Assembly: GCF_000213175.1 (NCBI RefSeq)
Contig: NW_009799099.1
Span: forward strand, 3,663,215 to 3,727,214
Length of the DNA: 64,000 bases
Direction: 5' to 3'
From: Neurospora tetrasperma FGSC 2508
Taxonomy: Eukaryota > Ascomycota > Sordariomycetes > Sordariales > Sordariaceae
Positions 22,731-35,481 of this stretch are shown here, piece after piece. How positions within the stretch are numbered: the stretch's first letter is position 1; each line of letters begins with the position of its first letter. The notes under the pieces were generated by a model. It was not told the origin of the DNA. It searched no databases and saw only the letters and a program-made list of their open reading frames with translations. Made by a program: the position numbers and the translations under genes.

Positions 22731-25700
22731 GCCGAAAGCTCGTGTGGTTCAATCGAGCGCTTTGGACGGCGTGTTTACCAGGTATCCAGCTCACAGTGAA
22801 GCCGGGTCGTTTTAGGGGAGAGGTGAGGTGGTCGGCGCTTCGGCCACACAATAGTCGGCTTCGATAGAGCTTCGACGCCAAAGGTCCAGGCTTGGTTTTC
22901 GAGTTGGCTTGTCGAAGCGGACCGAAAATTACCAGGCGCAACAATTTTCGCAATCGCTCGGGGGCTGATAGATAGTGATCCCGGAGGTGTCGGAGGGATG
23001 TAACAGGATCTAAAACCCTCTGACACGAGTTTCTTGTGCTACCGGAGGATCAGCCCGAGGTTGGCCGTGAGGGCAGTCTCGATAGCAGCGTCTTTTAATC
23101 GCGCTACTTTCTTTAAAGGGCCGAGTGAACTTTGCCCAAAGACAACGGCGGATGCGAAAAAGGCTTGAAAAGAGGATTTCGCTGTTGAATATGTTCTTCA
23201 GCGAGTGGCACCTCCCCGCAGGAAAGACTCGAGATTAGCGCTAAGGAGCGCGTGTGAACTCTGCGTACCGAAAGTGGGGATGGCGAATTCGGTCACGGTG
23301 AAGAGTTCTTGACGAATAGGCTTGTGAACTGTGCTGGTGAGAAGAGTGGGCAAAGTGGGTGGCTTGTCAGTTGAGCCAGAGATCAACTGGGAAGATCCCA
23401 GATGCCTTGGTGTCGAGGCGTTGGCCACGCCTCTGTCTGCGTTCAAACTGCCGCACCACAATCCTCAAAAAGACCGCGTCGAAGGAGCAGGCGGGCTGCA
23501 GGGTGATCCCGTACACCTGCCTCTCTGAGAGCTGAGACCTTTTCTTCGATGTTAGCCCGGTTACGGTTACAAGTGGTAAAGCAAAACGGACGTTGTGAGG
23601 CGGTCGGGCCTGGACCGTGACAGAACGTGCTTCTCGGCCGTCCAAGAAGGATAGGAGCAGGCGGAAGCAGGGCTCTCGTTGACTGTGACAGCGCGCCGAG
23701 CGTGGGTTAGGTCTTGCTCGTACGAGACGCTAAGGAGCTTAACCACTGGTGACGGGCGAGACAGCTCGAGCGAGTTTGGGAAGTGGGACTCGATACGAAA
23801 AGACCGAGCACCACTTTGTTTTGACAGCTTTGACGGTTGAAGCACGGCACGGCCGGAGCTGATTTGCGGCCTGGTCGGGTTGAAATTTTCGAACGCAAAC
23901 TCTTGAGAGACAAAGATGTCTCATGGGACTGCCGGGGTGGTGACAGAAAACTGTGCCAAAGTCAGGAACAGTTGATGTTGGTTGACTGAGGACAGATTGA
24001 CGCTGTCCTGAAGGTGATGGCCGAGATTGATATACTGCCTGGCTACAGTTCAAGGCAGAGAAATTTCTTATTAGTCGTGGTGAGTGAGTGAAGAGGAGAA
24101 GAAGCAGGAAAGTGATAAAAGCTCCACCTCAATCGAGGGCTTTGATGGTAGGTGGCCGGGCTACGTACCTGGGGGTGTCTGCGCCAGAGGTGGATGTTCG
24201 GCTCTTGGCTAAGACATACGGGAAAGAGAGAAACGGAAGTAAGGTAAAATACTGGTAGTGTGATGTCGGGAGACGGCTGCAACCCCAGGTAGGGCCTGGG
24301 TAGGGCCCAGCTTTCTCAGGTAGGGCGGGGAGATCTGCAACAACCCCAAAGAGGCTTTAAAGAGGACCCCTTCGCGCCCAGTGCCGGATGAGTCTCCGAC
24401 AGGGGAATCGTGATTGTGGATCTATGAAGACGGGAGGCTGAACCCCAGGCTGATGGTACGTGGCGTTCGACGAGCTCCGACCGTCTACGAGGAAAAGGGT
24501 ACGTAGCCCTGAGGCCTAGTCTGCTGGTTTGGAAACGTGACGTCGCGATGGGTGTGCTAGGGGTCTTCCACTTGCTGGGGTGCGTTGAGGCCTTGGTGGA
24601 TGCCCAGCGGTGCCGCTGAACGTAGTCACGTATCATTAGTCGTGAGAGTATTAGCCGTCGAGCTGATTTCTCCAGTTCCCACCCATGCTCTACCACACGG
24701 CCACTTGGATACCTGATATCAACGCTGGCGACAGCCTTGACGATGACGGCGAAGCCGCGGAGAGGGAGAGTAAAACTCCAGCAGAGCCGATTTACACTCC
24801 CGCCTGACAATCCTTCAACCGAGGATATTGCCAAAGGATGATGTTGCTGATCTTAAGGGGACGCCGATAGAAATGTTGCTTGGAGAAAAACCCGGTGTTG
24901 GACTGTGAGTCGACCGCCGTATTTTCTTCTCAGCTCCTATCTCATTTTCGTTTCATCTCACACACAAGTGTCAAGGTGGTGGCTAAGAAAGTCAATCAGA
25001 GCCACTCTATGTTCTGCTTAACACCACCAGCGCTGACAGATTCTACCCAAAATTAATGATGATGATGGTGGTGGTGGTGTTGTATCTCGGCCTAGGGCAG
25101 GTGGGTTGCGGAAGCCCGCTTCCGTTGCTCTCGGTTCCGTTCTTTTATTTTTATTTTTCTTTTTCTTTTTTTTCTTTTCCTTTACACCTCTTCGGCTGCC
25201 GTTTCCTTTTCTACGACACTTGACGGCTCGGACCTTTCCTTGACTGTCGGGCATCAAAAAGGGGGCTACCACACCGTTGACGTCGTCCGAAAATCTCACC
25301 CTGGCGGGATCGTGTTCACCAGTCACCTTGAGGCGGTGTCCTATCTTCGGCGGGCAGTGGAAGCTGGGCTTGGTAAGGATTTGAAGAATAAAATGACAGA
25401 TAAAGGTTGAACGTGCAAGGGCCCGGTGGAACCGGTGGGATGAAATGCTGGCCTTGGTGTACTATGGTGAGATGGGCAAGTTAAACCCGTGGATCAGGTC
25501 GTTGAACACACAGTGCCCACGAAGCTTTGGCTTTGGTGGTCTGTGCAAGATACCTGACAGGGAGGTAAAACTTTGGCTCGCAACCGCAGTACCGCCAGAG
25601 GTAAGGATGTTGTACGTGGTTGGGCAGGCCGATGAGCCTAGGGGAAGACATTGGAGCTGAGAGAGAGCCGTATCGGGTATGGTACCTCATAGCGCGAGAT

Positions 25701-26774
25701 GAAGAAAACGGTATTGGAGAGGACACCCAAGAAGGCCTAGCACGTAGCCAAGAGACGACTGTACGTCTTTGGTTGTTCCGGTGAAGGAAACAATGTACAA
25801 CAGTGCAAGTAGAGTCTGGGAGAAGCAAAGGTCGAAGCTTCATGTCTGAGGTTGGAAAACAAAATCATCACGTCCAGTTGACCGAGACATTAGGCAGGTT
25901 CGTTTGAGGTACATGGCAGGTACGCAGTGTCTGTTAAGGTCTGCAATGCGCCTGCCCAACGGGAAAACCCAAGCTCTGGACGCCAGTGCCAGATCCGGAA
26001 GAAGACAGCGTGGAATACTGTTCAAACGGCAGGATCAGGTCCGGTAAGCAGCCAGGCCGATCGCTGATCTCGCTGAACATGGATGCCCTGTGTCGTGTCC
26101 TCCTGTCTGACCCAGTTGTGCCTAGCATAAACGGAGCCAAGTACTTAATCGGCATGCTGGACAACCACTGCATTGCTGTGGTTGCAGTACCAGAAAATCT
26201 GATCTGTCCATACATGACCCTGCCTAGTGTGCTAGTTAAGGCGTTATGTAAGGTAGGGTTGTGGTGCGGAATTGGTGCGTGGCAGCTGTCACTTTGATCG
26301 GAATTAACCAGACGAACCATTTTGTCGGCGAGCTGGGTGTTCCAGGCCACCGACAAGCTTCACGACACGAAGAGGGATCCAGGAAAGACAGGGAACCTAC
26401 GCGTTCACCTGTACCTGTAAGGTACTCTGTGATTTGCATGCTGTTCCCTGAAACTTTGGCTACCCGGCCATCCCGTCACAGCTTCCCAGCACTGCGTATT
26501 GCCATGTAATGATCAAACGAACTGATCACCCTTGAGCGGTTCGAGCCGTTTGGCTCGACCTGATTCGTTCGTAGATGACCCTCATCCTGCCAATTGGTTT
26601 CTGGTTCGGCGACCTGACTCCGTGTGGTACCCGTTGTCCGTTATCCGCCGCCATCGTCGTTGCTTCCGGGTTGTGCCCGAACAGAAAAAGGTACATCCAG
26701 GTATTGAGGACCTATCCCCAGGTACACTAGTCATGCGTAGCGTGAACTAACGAACGGACGCCTCTAGCACCATG

Positions 26775-26804
26775 CATCTCCTGCGTCACGCCTTGCAGGA
26801 GATG
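26775..26804. repeat. Inverted repeat with 10-bp perfect arms
   Basis: CATCTCCTGC (26775-26784) and its exact complement (26795-26804) surround a 10-nt loop. No gene lies nearby. A hairpin in RNA or a dyad binding site are both possible. Confidence 0.6.
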
Positions 26805-27284
26805 ACTGCCATTGCCTGCCTATTACTCTGCGGCCAGTAAGGTCGGGCTGGTGGCGCGAGCTCGTGTGCAGGTACGCGGGGGGCCTTGTGCTTCGTTAAT
26901 GTTCGCTCCCGCAACACTCCGCCTTCTGTTTGATTCTTGAGACAACCTCATCATGTCCCTTGGTACCTTGTTGGCCATGCTTGGTTGGGCGTCATGCTAC
27001 AGGTTCCCGGGCCCCAGGTTGGAACCAGAAAGAATGGCTATGTTTCAGTCTCAGCCGCCACTGATCTGAAAAAGCAATTTGTTTTGGGCTGACAAGGATC
27101 GCGAATCAGAAACAGCACAATGGCTCCGGGTGAAAGGTCGATGCCGTTCGGGCCTCATTATTGGCCATCAACGCTACTCCAAAGTGAAGAGGGAGGACAA
27201 GGCCCAAGGACTTCCGATTCGGCTCCAGCTGGTCGGCAACCGCCCGGCACTCACCGAGGCAGCAGGAGCACAGAAGAAACCAAG

Positions 27285-27343
27285 GGGCGGCGGCGGCGGC
27301 GGTGGTGGTGGTGGTGGTGGTGGTGGTGATGGCGATGGTGGTA
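27285..27343 (+). repeat. GGC/GGT trinucleotide repeat
   Basis: A run of GGC triplets passes into about nine GGT triplets and then imperfect GAT/GGT units. It is open in some frames as polyGly or polyTrp, but no gene is supported here. Confidence 0.85.
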
Positions 27344-27718
27344 ACTGGAAATATGGACCAATATCGATTTCATGGAGTTAACAGTGATGGCCATTCTGCC
27401 ATTCAATACTCCAGCCCACGGTACTTCCGAGCCTGACTTCTCCCACTAACAGCCAATCCTGTGGTAAACGACCTTCGATCCAGACGGGACTCGCCCAGAT
27501 CCCGCTCGCTCTGTAGCCACCGACCCCACTGACTGACCGAACGTTTGGGTAGGAAAATTTGTTCCATGACGAGCTTTGATGCCAGGCATGCTTACCTGCA
27601 GCAGCAGCAGCAACGGCATCGACGGCGGCGTCAACGAAACGGCAGTACAGATGATGGACTACCTCTATGATTTTTGGTATGGGATGATCCTCCGGCGGCC
27701 TGGAAGCTCCACTTTGGC

Positions 27719-27748
27719 GGTGGACAGCGGTGGACAGCGGTGGACAGC
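27719..27748 (+). repeat. Tandem repeat, three copies of GGTGGACAGC
   Basis: Three exact head-to-tail copies of a 10-bp unit in non-coding DNA. Confidence 0.9.
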
Positions 27749-30416
27749 TTTGGGTGTATCTGGGGCACCAGAGAGGGCAGGCAGAGAGGCAGGTAGGAAG
27801 AGGTACCGGTACCGCGCTTGCTGCAGGCTGGTAGCATGTACTGCTGGCGTATCTGTTTTCACAAAAGGATTCCTGCGCGTCAAGATGGGGGATCCATGTC
27901 GTCGAGTTAAGAGTATCGTGAGCCAGGGGGGGAGGGCGTCCGCTCGGCGTCCACTCGCGTCGAAGAATGTCGTCAAACGGAGGCCCAGCTCTGCCGGACT
28001 ACTGCGAGGTTAATCCCTGTCAAAAACCTGTGGTGGGTTGCGTTCTCGTTGCGTTGCTCTGGAGAAGGCTCCTTCGCTCGACCGCTCCAGAATTTGACGC
28101 AAGGGCAAATCAGACGCGGTGCCTGTCGTTTTTCCTTGGGACCGTCCCCTGGGGCCTGTCTGGGACCGCTAGCCGGAAAGCTCGTACCGGTACCTCGATG
28201 CTAGCTGAGGTTTGCGTGCTCCATCGAGCTTGCGCACATGGCGGCGGGGTTACGGCGCTGCGCCCATGAATTAGCCGGACAACTGCACTGTACTGTTACC
28301 TGTTTTCTCGTTAGTTTTTGTACGGACCGTGCACTGTATACGCCAAACTCGAAGTCCGTCTACGTGGTGTCGCGATCAGGTCGATCTTCTTTGCAAAATG
28401 ATTGGCTGAAAGCTCAAAAGCCGAGCGATTTACTCCTATTTTCATTCGATCCTTTCACTTTCTTCCCTGCCTCATCAAGCTCTGTAAGAGATTTCCGTTG
28501 CTGCCCTGGCGTCGATGACCTCGAATCCGCAATCAATGACACGGACATTCGAGATTTTTTGAATCTTGGTCTTCAGAGGTCCATCTCCTTGTTTTTCGAT
28601 TGCTGGTCGCCGACGCGTACATTCTGCAACAGGCCTGCAATTCAACTTTCGTCTGCTGCGCAATCAATTGGCTTCGTCGTGTCTTGGGTGCATGCGAAGA
28701 GATTTAAGGGGTCGGTCAGGTTCGGCCGTTGAGAAACGAAGCTCCGGCGCACAGCTTTGACTTCATGTGAAATCGGATCCATTGGCTGCCTGGGCTTGTT
28801 CATCTACACGCCTCTACTATAATTTACCTACCAATAGGTCGGCCTATATCGCCGCCCGAAATCATGTCGACTCCATCGCCGCCGCCGAGTCCTGCCAGAA
28901 GCCATCCGATCTGGCAACCCCGGATATCCTCTGTTGGTCGCGATGTTGTGTTTCGCTCCGGCTTCGCTTGATTTGTTATGTTTCCGTTGTTCCCGATGTC
29001 TTCTTCGCCGTTGCTGTCGGTGGACTCGAAATGCCTAGCTTTTTGCCTCTGTGGATGACGGTGGGCTTAGTTATCTTGCGCTACGGTCACGCGCTCAATG
29101 CGGTCGAATTTCCATCACAACGCCAGCTGACTGCTCTCTGTCTCGGTCCTAGATCCTAATTGCCTATACGGCTTGCAGCGTGCGTTGCTGGCATGCCAAC
29201 AAGCCTGCGTGAATGACAACCTACACTAATCCTCAAAACACACCCAGGTGCGCAGATCCTGGATCGCAACTCTTCGGAGAAAGTAAGCGAATCTCAGAAT
29301 CTCTCTTTTGTGTTGCCAAATTACACGGGGGGAAGCTCCGGTTGGCAACTACTCGACAGCTCAACCGGGCTCTAGAGAACTGAGTTTTGCTGAACACGGA
29401 TTCGAATTTGGATTCACAGCGGGCATGGCAAACGAAATACCGTTCCGATTGTGCTTATGGTACAGGTTACGGTACGACGCCATTGCCAATCGAACCGAGC
29501 GGCCAAATTCAAACCATGAACCGATCAACTTCTCCAAATTCCATGACTGTTTAGAAATTCGGACAGTTACGCGTATCTGCTACGCCGATGACCTCTATGA
29601 GAAGGCATCACCAAATTCCCTCCGTTCCTCTTCACTGAGTCAATTTCTTTGGCAATCATGATGTTTCCGCTCACATCAACTAGTTGTGACCTGTCGCAAT
29701 CGAGCCACTACGTTTCCACTCACAAGACGAATTGTTGGCTAGTACCTAGTTATCAGCTCGAACGATAAATAATCCGTCTATGCAGTAGTGTAGGTCCATC
29801 GTCGTGACAGCATCCACTTACGTTTCCTTGGGTCTTTACAATGGTCATGCATTCCATTTAGCAGCAGTTCAAGCGCTTACACTCGCATAATCTAAAGATA
29901 TACCGAGTAACACCAGCCCATCGATGCATCGTTTTGTTTTCCCCCTCCCGGGACCGAGGCTAATAAGCCCACTATCTGACTGACATGAATCCACGATGCC
30001 CACAAAGTCGCAGCAAAATACTTGGCCGCACGGGCCATCCTGGCCTCGAGGCCAAGATCGGACATAAGTTGAAGGAACGAAGTAGAAATCTCGATTCCCA
30101 AGTCTCATATCAAGGTGCTAGTCACTCTCGAGCATCAAAAGCATCGAACGTCAACTCCAAATCCAAATTCCAGCTGCATCCCGAATACGGGAGATAGGTA
30201 GCGAACGCGCTCACAGGACCGGACTTTATCCTACAGGACAGCGGCCATTCGCATGACGGATCACGAAGCAGCCCTCATTTCCTCCGTTGCCCAAGCCTTG
30301 GGTTACGCGTCTAAACTCCCAAAAGCATTTTGGCCTTCTAAACAGTATCACGAATGACTCCAGCAATTCGTGATTTCTTCGCACTTTTTATCCTTTACCT
30401 TGCGGCGTAGCGGGGT

Positions 30417-30454
30417 CACCAAAGACTTGGTGTATGTAAGTTACGTCTTTGGTG
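30417..30454. repeat. Inverted repeat with 10-bp arms
   Basis: CACCAAAGAC (30417-30426) and its exact complement (30445-30454) are separated by 18 bp. Confidence 0.55.
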
Positions 30455-31884
30455 TGGGTAGCGTAGAGGTAGATTTATCAGCCCAACACAATGGGTTGAT
30501 CAGGATTGCCGTTGAGCATGTCATCAAAACACACTGAAGCGATCCTGACTATTGCATGTATAAGGAGAAACAACAACTCCTGGGTTGTCTGCTCAATGAC
30601 AGTTAGACCAGAAACAAACTGTCCACTTAAAATGTCGTTGGATAAGATCGAACCCCTAAAATGTCACATCCGACTTCGAAACAGCTTCTAGAAGCATGTT
30701 CGTCCTTGACAACAATTCAATAGATCACCACAGCCAAGTGTGTGTGTGTGTCTGTGGACCGGTTGTTTACGACTTCATCCTCAACTTCTCCCGTCATATT
30801 GCAGAAATATTGTGCAGCTTCCATAAAACCATCGTTATGTATCGACACCATCAAGTAGCGATTTCAGACGAAACGGGACCGCATAAGACTCATCAGCTGC
30901 CAGAAGTCTCCCAATGCGTTCATCTGGCATCAGTCACATCCACAAATTGGGCGATTTTGCCATGATAATCCAGGTCAAAGGGATCGTGCTCTCGACCACC
31001 TCATACTAGGCCACTTATATACGAACGCGAACGTGAGCACTGCAGTGTATGGACCTCTGACTACCTATTCCGACCTCATTACGGGCCAAGCATAATGAGA
31101 ATGGTGGGACTTGGGACAATAATAAAGCATGACATGGTTACCAAACACCATCTTATAGGATCCTTACAGTCCCCAGGGCCCTCGGGCGAGGATGCTTCAC
31201 ACGGATTGCACTCTGCCGCCACGGGAACGGAATCTGAAGTTCAGAAAACGTGGTTCTGACAGCGCGGCTAACCCACATGTGCCTTGCAGTGCGTATCGTT
31301 CCCACCTAATCTGTGAGATGGGAGTTGTTCGGCATGCCTCTTACACATTGGATGTAACCCCCGGATGGTTCATGACTTGTAGTCGCACGAATCAGTCAAC
31401 CCATCACAAGCAAAACCCATGTCAAAGTTGCAGTGATGCCGGTTGAAGAGGCCGGGCGTCGAATCGGTTTGCATACCTTTTCTTCCATAGCAAAAGATCC
31501 ATTGTAACCCCCCAGCACACACATAAATTGTATTATACACACACAACAAGGTCGTGCCGGCCCCCCCTGACACGGTTTGTTGAACCCTTCCTGTACAAGT
31601 ACACGCGTGCTTGCCTGAGATCGACCTGTGCTGAACTTGGTAGGCCCAGGCGAGGCCCCAAGCGAGACGGACACTCACATGCATATCCACATATAGAGTA
31701 CGCACATGAGAGAAAATGCTTCCCAGAAAGAAAGGAGCTGTGATGCTGCGCTGGTGGGGAAAAAAAGCATCGCTCCATTTGACTGGTCGTTCGTGCATAA
31801 ACCGAAACTGAGGCAGCATATTCACAATGCCCCCCCAAAAACGAAACCCATCCAATAATACCACAAACTGTAGCAGGAGGACGA

Positions 31885-32977
31885 TTATCTCTTGACCCAG
31901 GTAGGCATCTTTCTGGCCTTGACATGGCCGTGCTTCTTTCTTTCGACCTTCCTCGGGTCGCGTGTGACACATCCGGCTACAGTAAGAGAAAGAGGGACTT
32001 GTTAGCAAAGGTGCATCATCCCTACCTACCATACCGCAAAAGCCCGTATGGCGAGGCACAATCATAGAAAGCCAAGACGTGTGTGATGTAGTGCGAAGCT
32101 TACCCCTTCTTAACGCCGGCTTCAGAGCAGGCTCATGAGCCAGCAAGGCCTTTGCGATAGCCAGCGTAATGGCCTCCGCCTGACCCGTGGTACCACCACC
32201 CTCCACCTTGACCCAGACGTTGTACTTGTCAATGCGATTTGTTGCGCGCAAAGCCCAAACAGCGCTCTCGCGATCGTGAACCCGCCCAAAGTACTCGGCC
32301 AAGGTCTTGCCGTTGACCAGAACCTCGCCGGTACCCTCCACCACGAAGGCCCGAGCACTCGAGGCCTTTCTCTTGCCGACTCCACAAGCGCGGCCACACT
32401 GGTCGATTGGGATCGGTTTGGCGACATTTGTAAAGGGTTGTACGTTGCGCCTGAAGCTGTCGAGCACATCCTTGATCTCTTGTGGCTTGAGGTCGGGGTG
32501 GATCGAGTTGAGCCGTTTGACGAGAGCCAGACACCTTGCGAACTCGGATGCCTTGACCTGCTCGCCGAGCTCTTTCCTGATATCCTCGAGCGTCTTCCAG
32601 GCCACGCGCTCGACGGCGGTCGCGGGGATGACAGGAAGGTCTTCGTACTCCTCCATGAGCTTTTCTAGGGAAAGATAGTTGTCGTAGAACCGGGGCGTCC
32701 GGGTGAAGTACGAGGGCGACACGGGGACGGCACGGGCATAGGGATGGAGTTTGAAGTTGTCTATGCTGAGCGCAGGGGCGGCGATGAATTGGCCATCTAC
32801 GTTCGGGTTGTGGTCGTGGGCGTGGGTGGACAGGGACCTCGAGCTGGAAGACGCAAGGGAGCTGATGCGCAAAGCGCCGAATTGCTGGTCAAGCGACTGC
32901 CATTGCGCCGACTTGGAACAGCCCTGGCGGGAGCTCCGAAGAGCATTGGTAATGCTGTGTCTAAGAGATGCCATCAT
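31885..32977 (-). CDS. mrps9: Mitochondrial small-subunit ribosomal protein uS9m (MRPS9)
   Basis: Two exons: 32977-32104 and 31976-31885 (intron 127 bp, GTAAGC...TGTAG), giving 321 residues. It is part of the head of the mitochondrial 37S subunit, and its C-terminal tail reaches towards the P-site. Residues 1 to about 50 are rich in Arg and Ser with hardly any acidic residues ([19 protein letters not shown]), a good matrix presequence. Residues from about 205 form the uS9 domain: [28 protein letters not shown], then [16 protein letters not shown]. Exon 2 completes it with [22 protein letters not shown] and a terminal Lys-Arg, the family hallmark. Without splicing the frame runs on as unrelated sequence to 31370. 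It shares an 854-bp divergent promoter with eEF1B-gamma. Confidence 0.95.
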
Positions 32978-33831
32978 TCACAAGCGGCTGTTCACCTCTC
33001 GTACATTATCGGGCCCCGAGGGCTACTGGATCGGGAGAGGAGTGGGATCGGGGGGTCGAGGTGCGGTCGGCTCGCCGATGGGTATCTTTGGGGCTGTCGG
33101 GGGCGAGGGCAGGTCCAGCGCGGGCAGTAGTCAATCAGGTCCGGACTCCGGGTCCCGTCTGCGCGTCGTGGGCCGTCCCGCGGCGGAACAATTCGCAAGA
33201 GGATTTTTCCACCCGGCAAGCGGAAAATGGGAGCTCGGACCACCCACACATGCTTCCCACTCAAGCACCCGCCGCACTCACCTCGCCTGGGCTCCCGTCA
33301 CCTTCCCCTCCACGCACGCGGCCCCGACAGGGGGACCATTCCGCCCGGCAGGCAGATAAGACAAAACGCCCGGCAATCAAGCGGCACCTTGTTTCCTGGG
33401 CTGGAAGCCTGGCAGCCAACAAGGCATGGCACGAGGGAACGAACTGAAAGCACAGACAGCGGAACTGTGAATCACTGGCCGAAAGCAGACCATCTCAATG
33501 GAATCCCTATCTGGGCAGCCTTCCACAGCCGCCAACGGGCCGGCGGGCGGTTAAGGTACTGAGCTCTCTCTCATGCATTCTGTCGAGTTCCAGCGCTGCG
33601 AGGTTCTGATGTGAGGGGAAGCAACCCAGCTGCCAGAACGGGATGCAGGCTCAGCAGCACAGGCAATTTCCCCGCCACTGCCGTGGCCGCACGCATGCCC
33701 CACCACAGATAAAATTTCCTCTGTGTCTTCCCATCCACATCATCCATCGCACAGATCCCTTTTTATTTGCTTCCCCGTCACCCCTCTTCTTCCCAAACCC
33801 ATCTTTCCTCATCATTGATCAATTATCAAAG
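32978..33831. promoter_or_regulatory. Divergent promoter, uS9m / eEF1B-gamma
   Basis: 854 bp between the two start codons. The side next to eEF1B-gamma is C/T-rich with CATCC and TTTTATTTGC tracts, as expected for a strongly expressed fungal translation gene. Open frames across it on the plus strand are not conserved. Confidence 0.6.
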
Positions 33832-35481
33832 ATGGCCTTCGGAAAGCTTTACACCTACGAGGTAAGATGAGCAGAATTCACAGATTGCGGCGCTCGTCTT
33901 GACACGGCGGGCGCCTGCGGACGAGCGCCGACATTCTAACAGATTCTGCTCACTAGGCGAACCCCCGCTCCACGGCCATCTTGGCTGTCGCGAAGGCCAA
34001 CAACCTCGACCTCGAGGTTGTCAAGGTCGACCTCGAGGCTGCCATCGAGGAGTACAAGAAGGTCAACCCTCTCGGCAAGGTCCCCACCTTCGTCGGTGCC
34101 GACGGCTACACTCTCTTCGAGTGCATCGCCATCGCCATCTATGGTACGTTGACAGAATATATTGGGCGTCAAGCAAGACTGCCCTGCCCCGCACTTTGAA
34201 ACACGCAACAACTTTGCGCCAGATACCCTCTGATGTGCTAGCGCACAACCCCTTGCCCCTTCGACCTGATGACCGAGACATTTTTCAAACAGTTATCCCT
34301 ATCTGAAATACGGTGTTGACTTGGTTCTAACTTCTGATTGTCGAACTCACTCTTTGTCCTCTTGCAATTGCCACGTATCTTGATTGGACAGTCATGGCTA
34401 ACGGACAACAGTCGCTTCCCAGAACGAGAAGACCACTCTCCTCGGCAAGACCAAGCAGGAGTAAGTTTATGGTCGAGCATTCAAACCTGTGCAATCACCT
34501 GCTAACGCGTGGTTCAGCTATGCCTCCATCCTGAAGTGGCTCTCTTTCTTCAACACCGAGGTCCTTCCCCCCCTTGCTGGCTGGTACCGCCCTCTCCTTG
34601 GCAAGGCCCCCTACAACAAGAAGGCTGTTGAGGACGCTCAGGCTACTGCCCTCAAGGCCATCTCTGTCGCTGAGGCCCACCTCAAGAACAACACCTTCCT
34701 TGTTGGCGAGCGCATCACCCTTGCCGATCTCTTCGCCACTGGCATCATTGCCCGCGGCTTCGAGTTCTTCTTCGACAAGGCCTGGCGCGAGCAGTACCCC
34801 AACGTCACCCGTTGGTACACCACTGTCTACAACCAGCCCATCTACTCGGCCGTTGCTCCTCCCTTCGCTCTCCTTGATACCCCCAAGTTGACCAACGTCG
34901 CCCCCAAGAAGGCTGAGGCCCCCAAGCCCGCCGCCGCCCCCAAGCCCGCTGCTGCTCCCGCCGCTGCCGCTGAGGAGCCCGCTGAGGCCCCCAAGCCCAA
35001 GCACCCCCTTGAGGCCCTTCCCCGTGCCTCTTTCCCCCTCGACGAGTGGAAGCGCCAGTACTCCAATGTTGACACCCCCGAGGCCCTCAAGTGGTTCTGG
35101 GAGAACGTCCCCTTCACTGAGTACTCCATCTGGAAGGTCAACTACAAGTACAACGATGAGCTCACCCTCACCTTCATGTCCAACAACTTGATTGGTGGCT
35201 TCAACAACCGTCTTGAGGCTTCTCGCAAGTACCTCTTCGGCTGCGCCTCCGTCTATGGCACCAACAACGACTCCGTCATCCAGGGTGCCTTCGTCATCCG
35301 TGGCGATGACTGGAAGCCCGTCTTCGACGTCGCTCCCGATTATGAGAGCTACGAGTTCACCAAGCTCGACCCCCAGAACCCTGAGGATCGCGCTTTCGTC
35401 GAGGCTGAGTGGTCCTGGGACAAGCCCGCCCTTGTCAACGGCAAGGAGTACCCCCACGCCTCCGGCAAGGTCTTCAAATAA
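33832..35481 (+). CDS. Translation elongation factor eEF1B gamma subunit
   Basis: Four exons: 33832-33861, 33957-34143, 34412-34460 and 34518-35481, giving 409 residues. The gamma subunit scaffolds the eEF1B nucleotide-exchange complex that recycles eEF1A-GDP. Residues 1-80 form a thioredoxin-like GST-N domain (GKLYTYEANPRSTAILAVA, NPLGKVPTF), and about 90-205 the GST-C domain (KNNTFLVGERITLADLFA). A Lys-Pro-Ala-rich linker follows at about 220-250. The EF1G domain runs from about 252 to the end (HPLEALPRASFPLDEWKRQYSN, FGCASVYGTNNDS, WSWDKPALVNGKEYPH). Codon use is strongly biased to C-ending codons (GCC, CCC, AAG), a sign of very high expression. That bias also leaves the opposite strand open for 320 codons, which is a shadow. 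All three introns lie in the 5' third. Confidence 0.97.

Larger units (their letters stand above)
22731..31884. other. Second large gene-poor region
   Basis: About 9.2 kb between the start of the RfeF-like gene and the stop of the uS9m gene. No ORF, alone or simply joined, resembles a protein family; the longest convincing open stretch is 164 codons at 28238-28732, without recognisable domains. It contains the upstream region of the RfeF-like gene, GGC/GGT triplet DNA near 27.3 kb, a 10-bp tandem repeat at 27.7 kb, short hairpins at 26775 and 30417 and a TG run near 30739. GGTACCGGTACC at about 27.8 kb also occurs near 11.26 kb in the first gene-poor block. Confidence 0.5.

Noticed and set aside
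26528-26560. B-box-like GGTTCGAGCC suggesting another tRNA
   Set aside because: No matching A box, acceptor stem or T-run was found around it.
28238-29159. Adjoining plus-strand ORFs of 164 and 130 codons as exons of one gene
   Set aside because: They resemble no family, and I could not find a splice pair that joins them into a convincing product.
31370-31884. C-terminal extension of the uS9m frame to 535 residues
   Set aside because: This is read-through of the intron and 3' UTR. Splicing at 32103/31977 restores the conserved uS9 tail with a terminal Lys-Arg.
34495-35457. A 320-codon open frame antisense to eEF1B-gamma
   Set aside because: It is produced by the C-ending codon bias of the sense gene; the Gly/Leu/Val-rich product resembles nothing.
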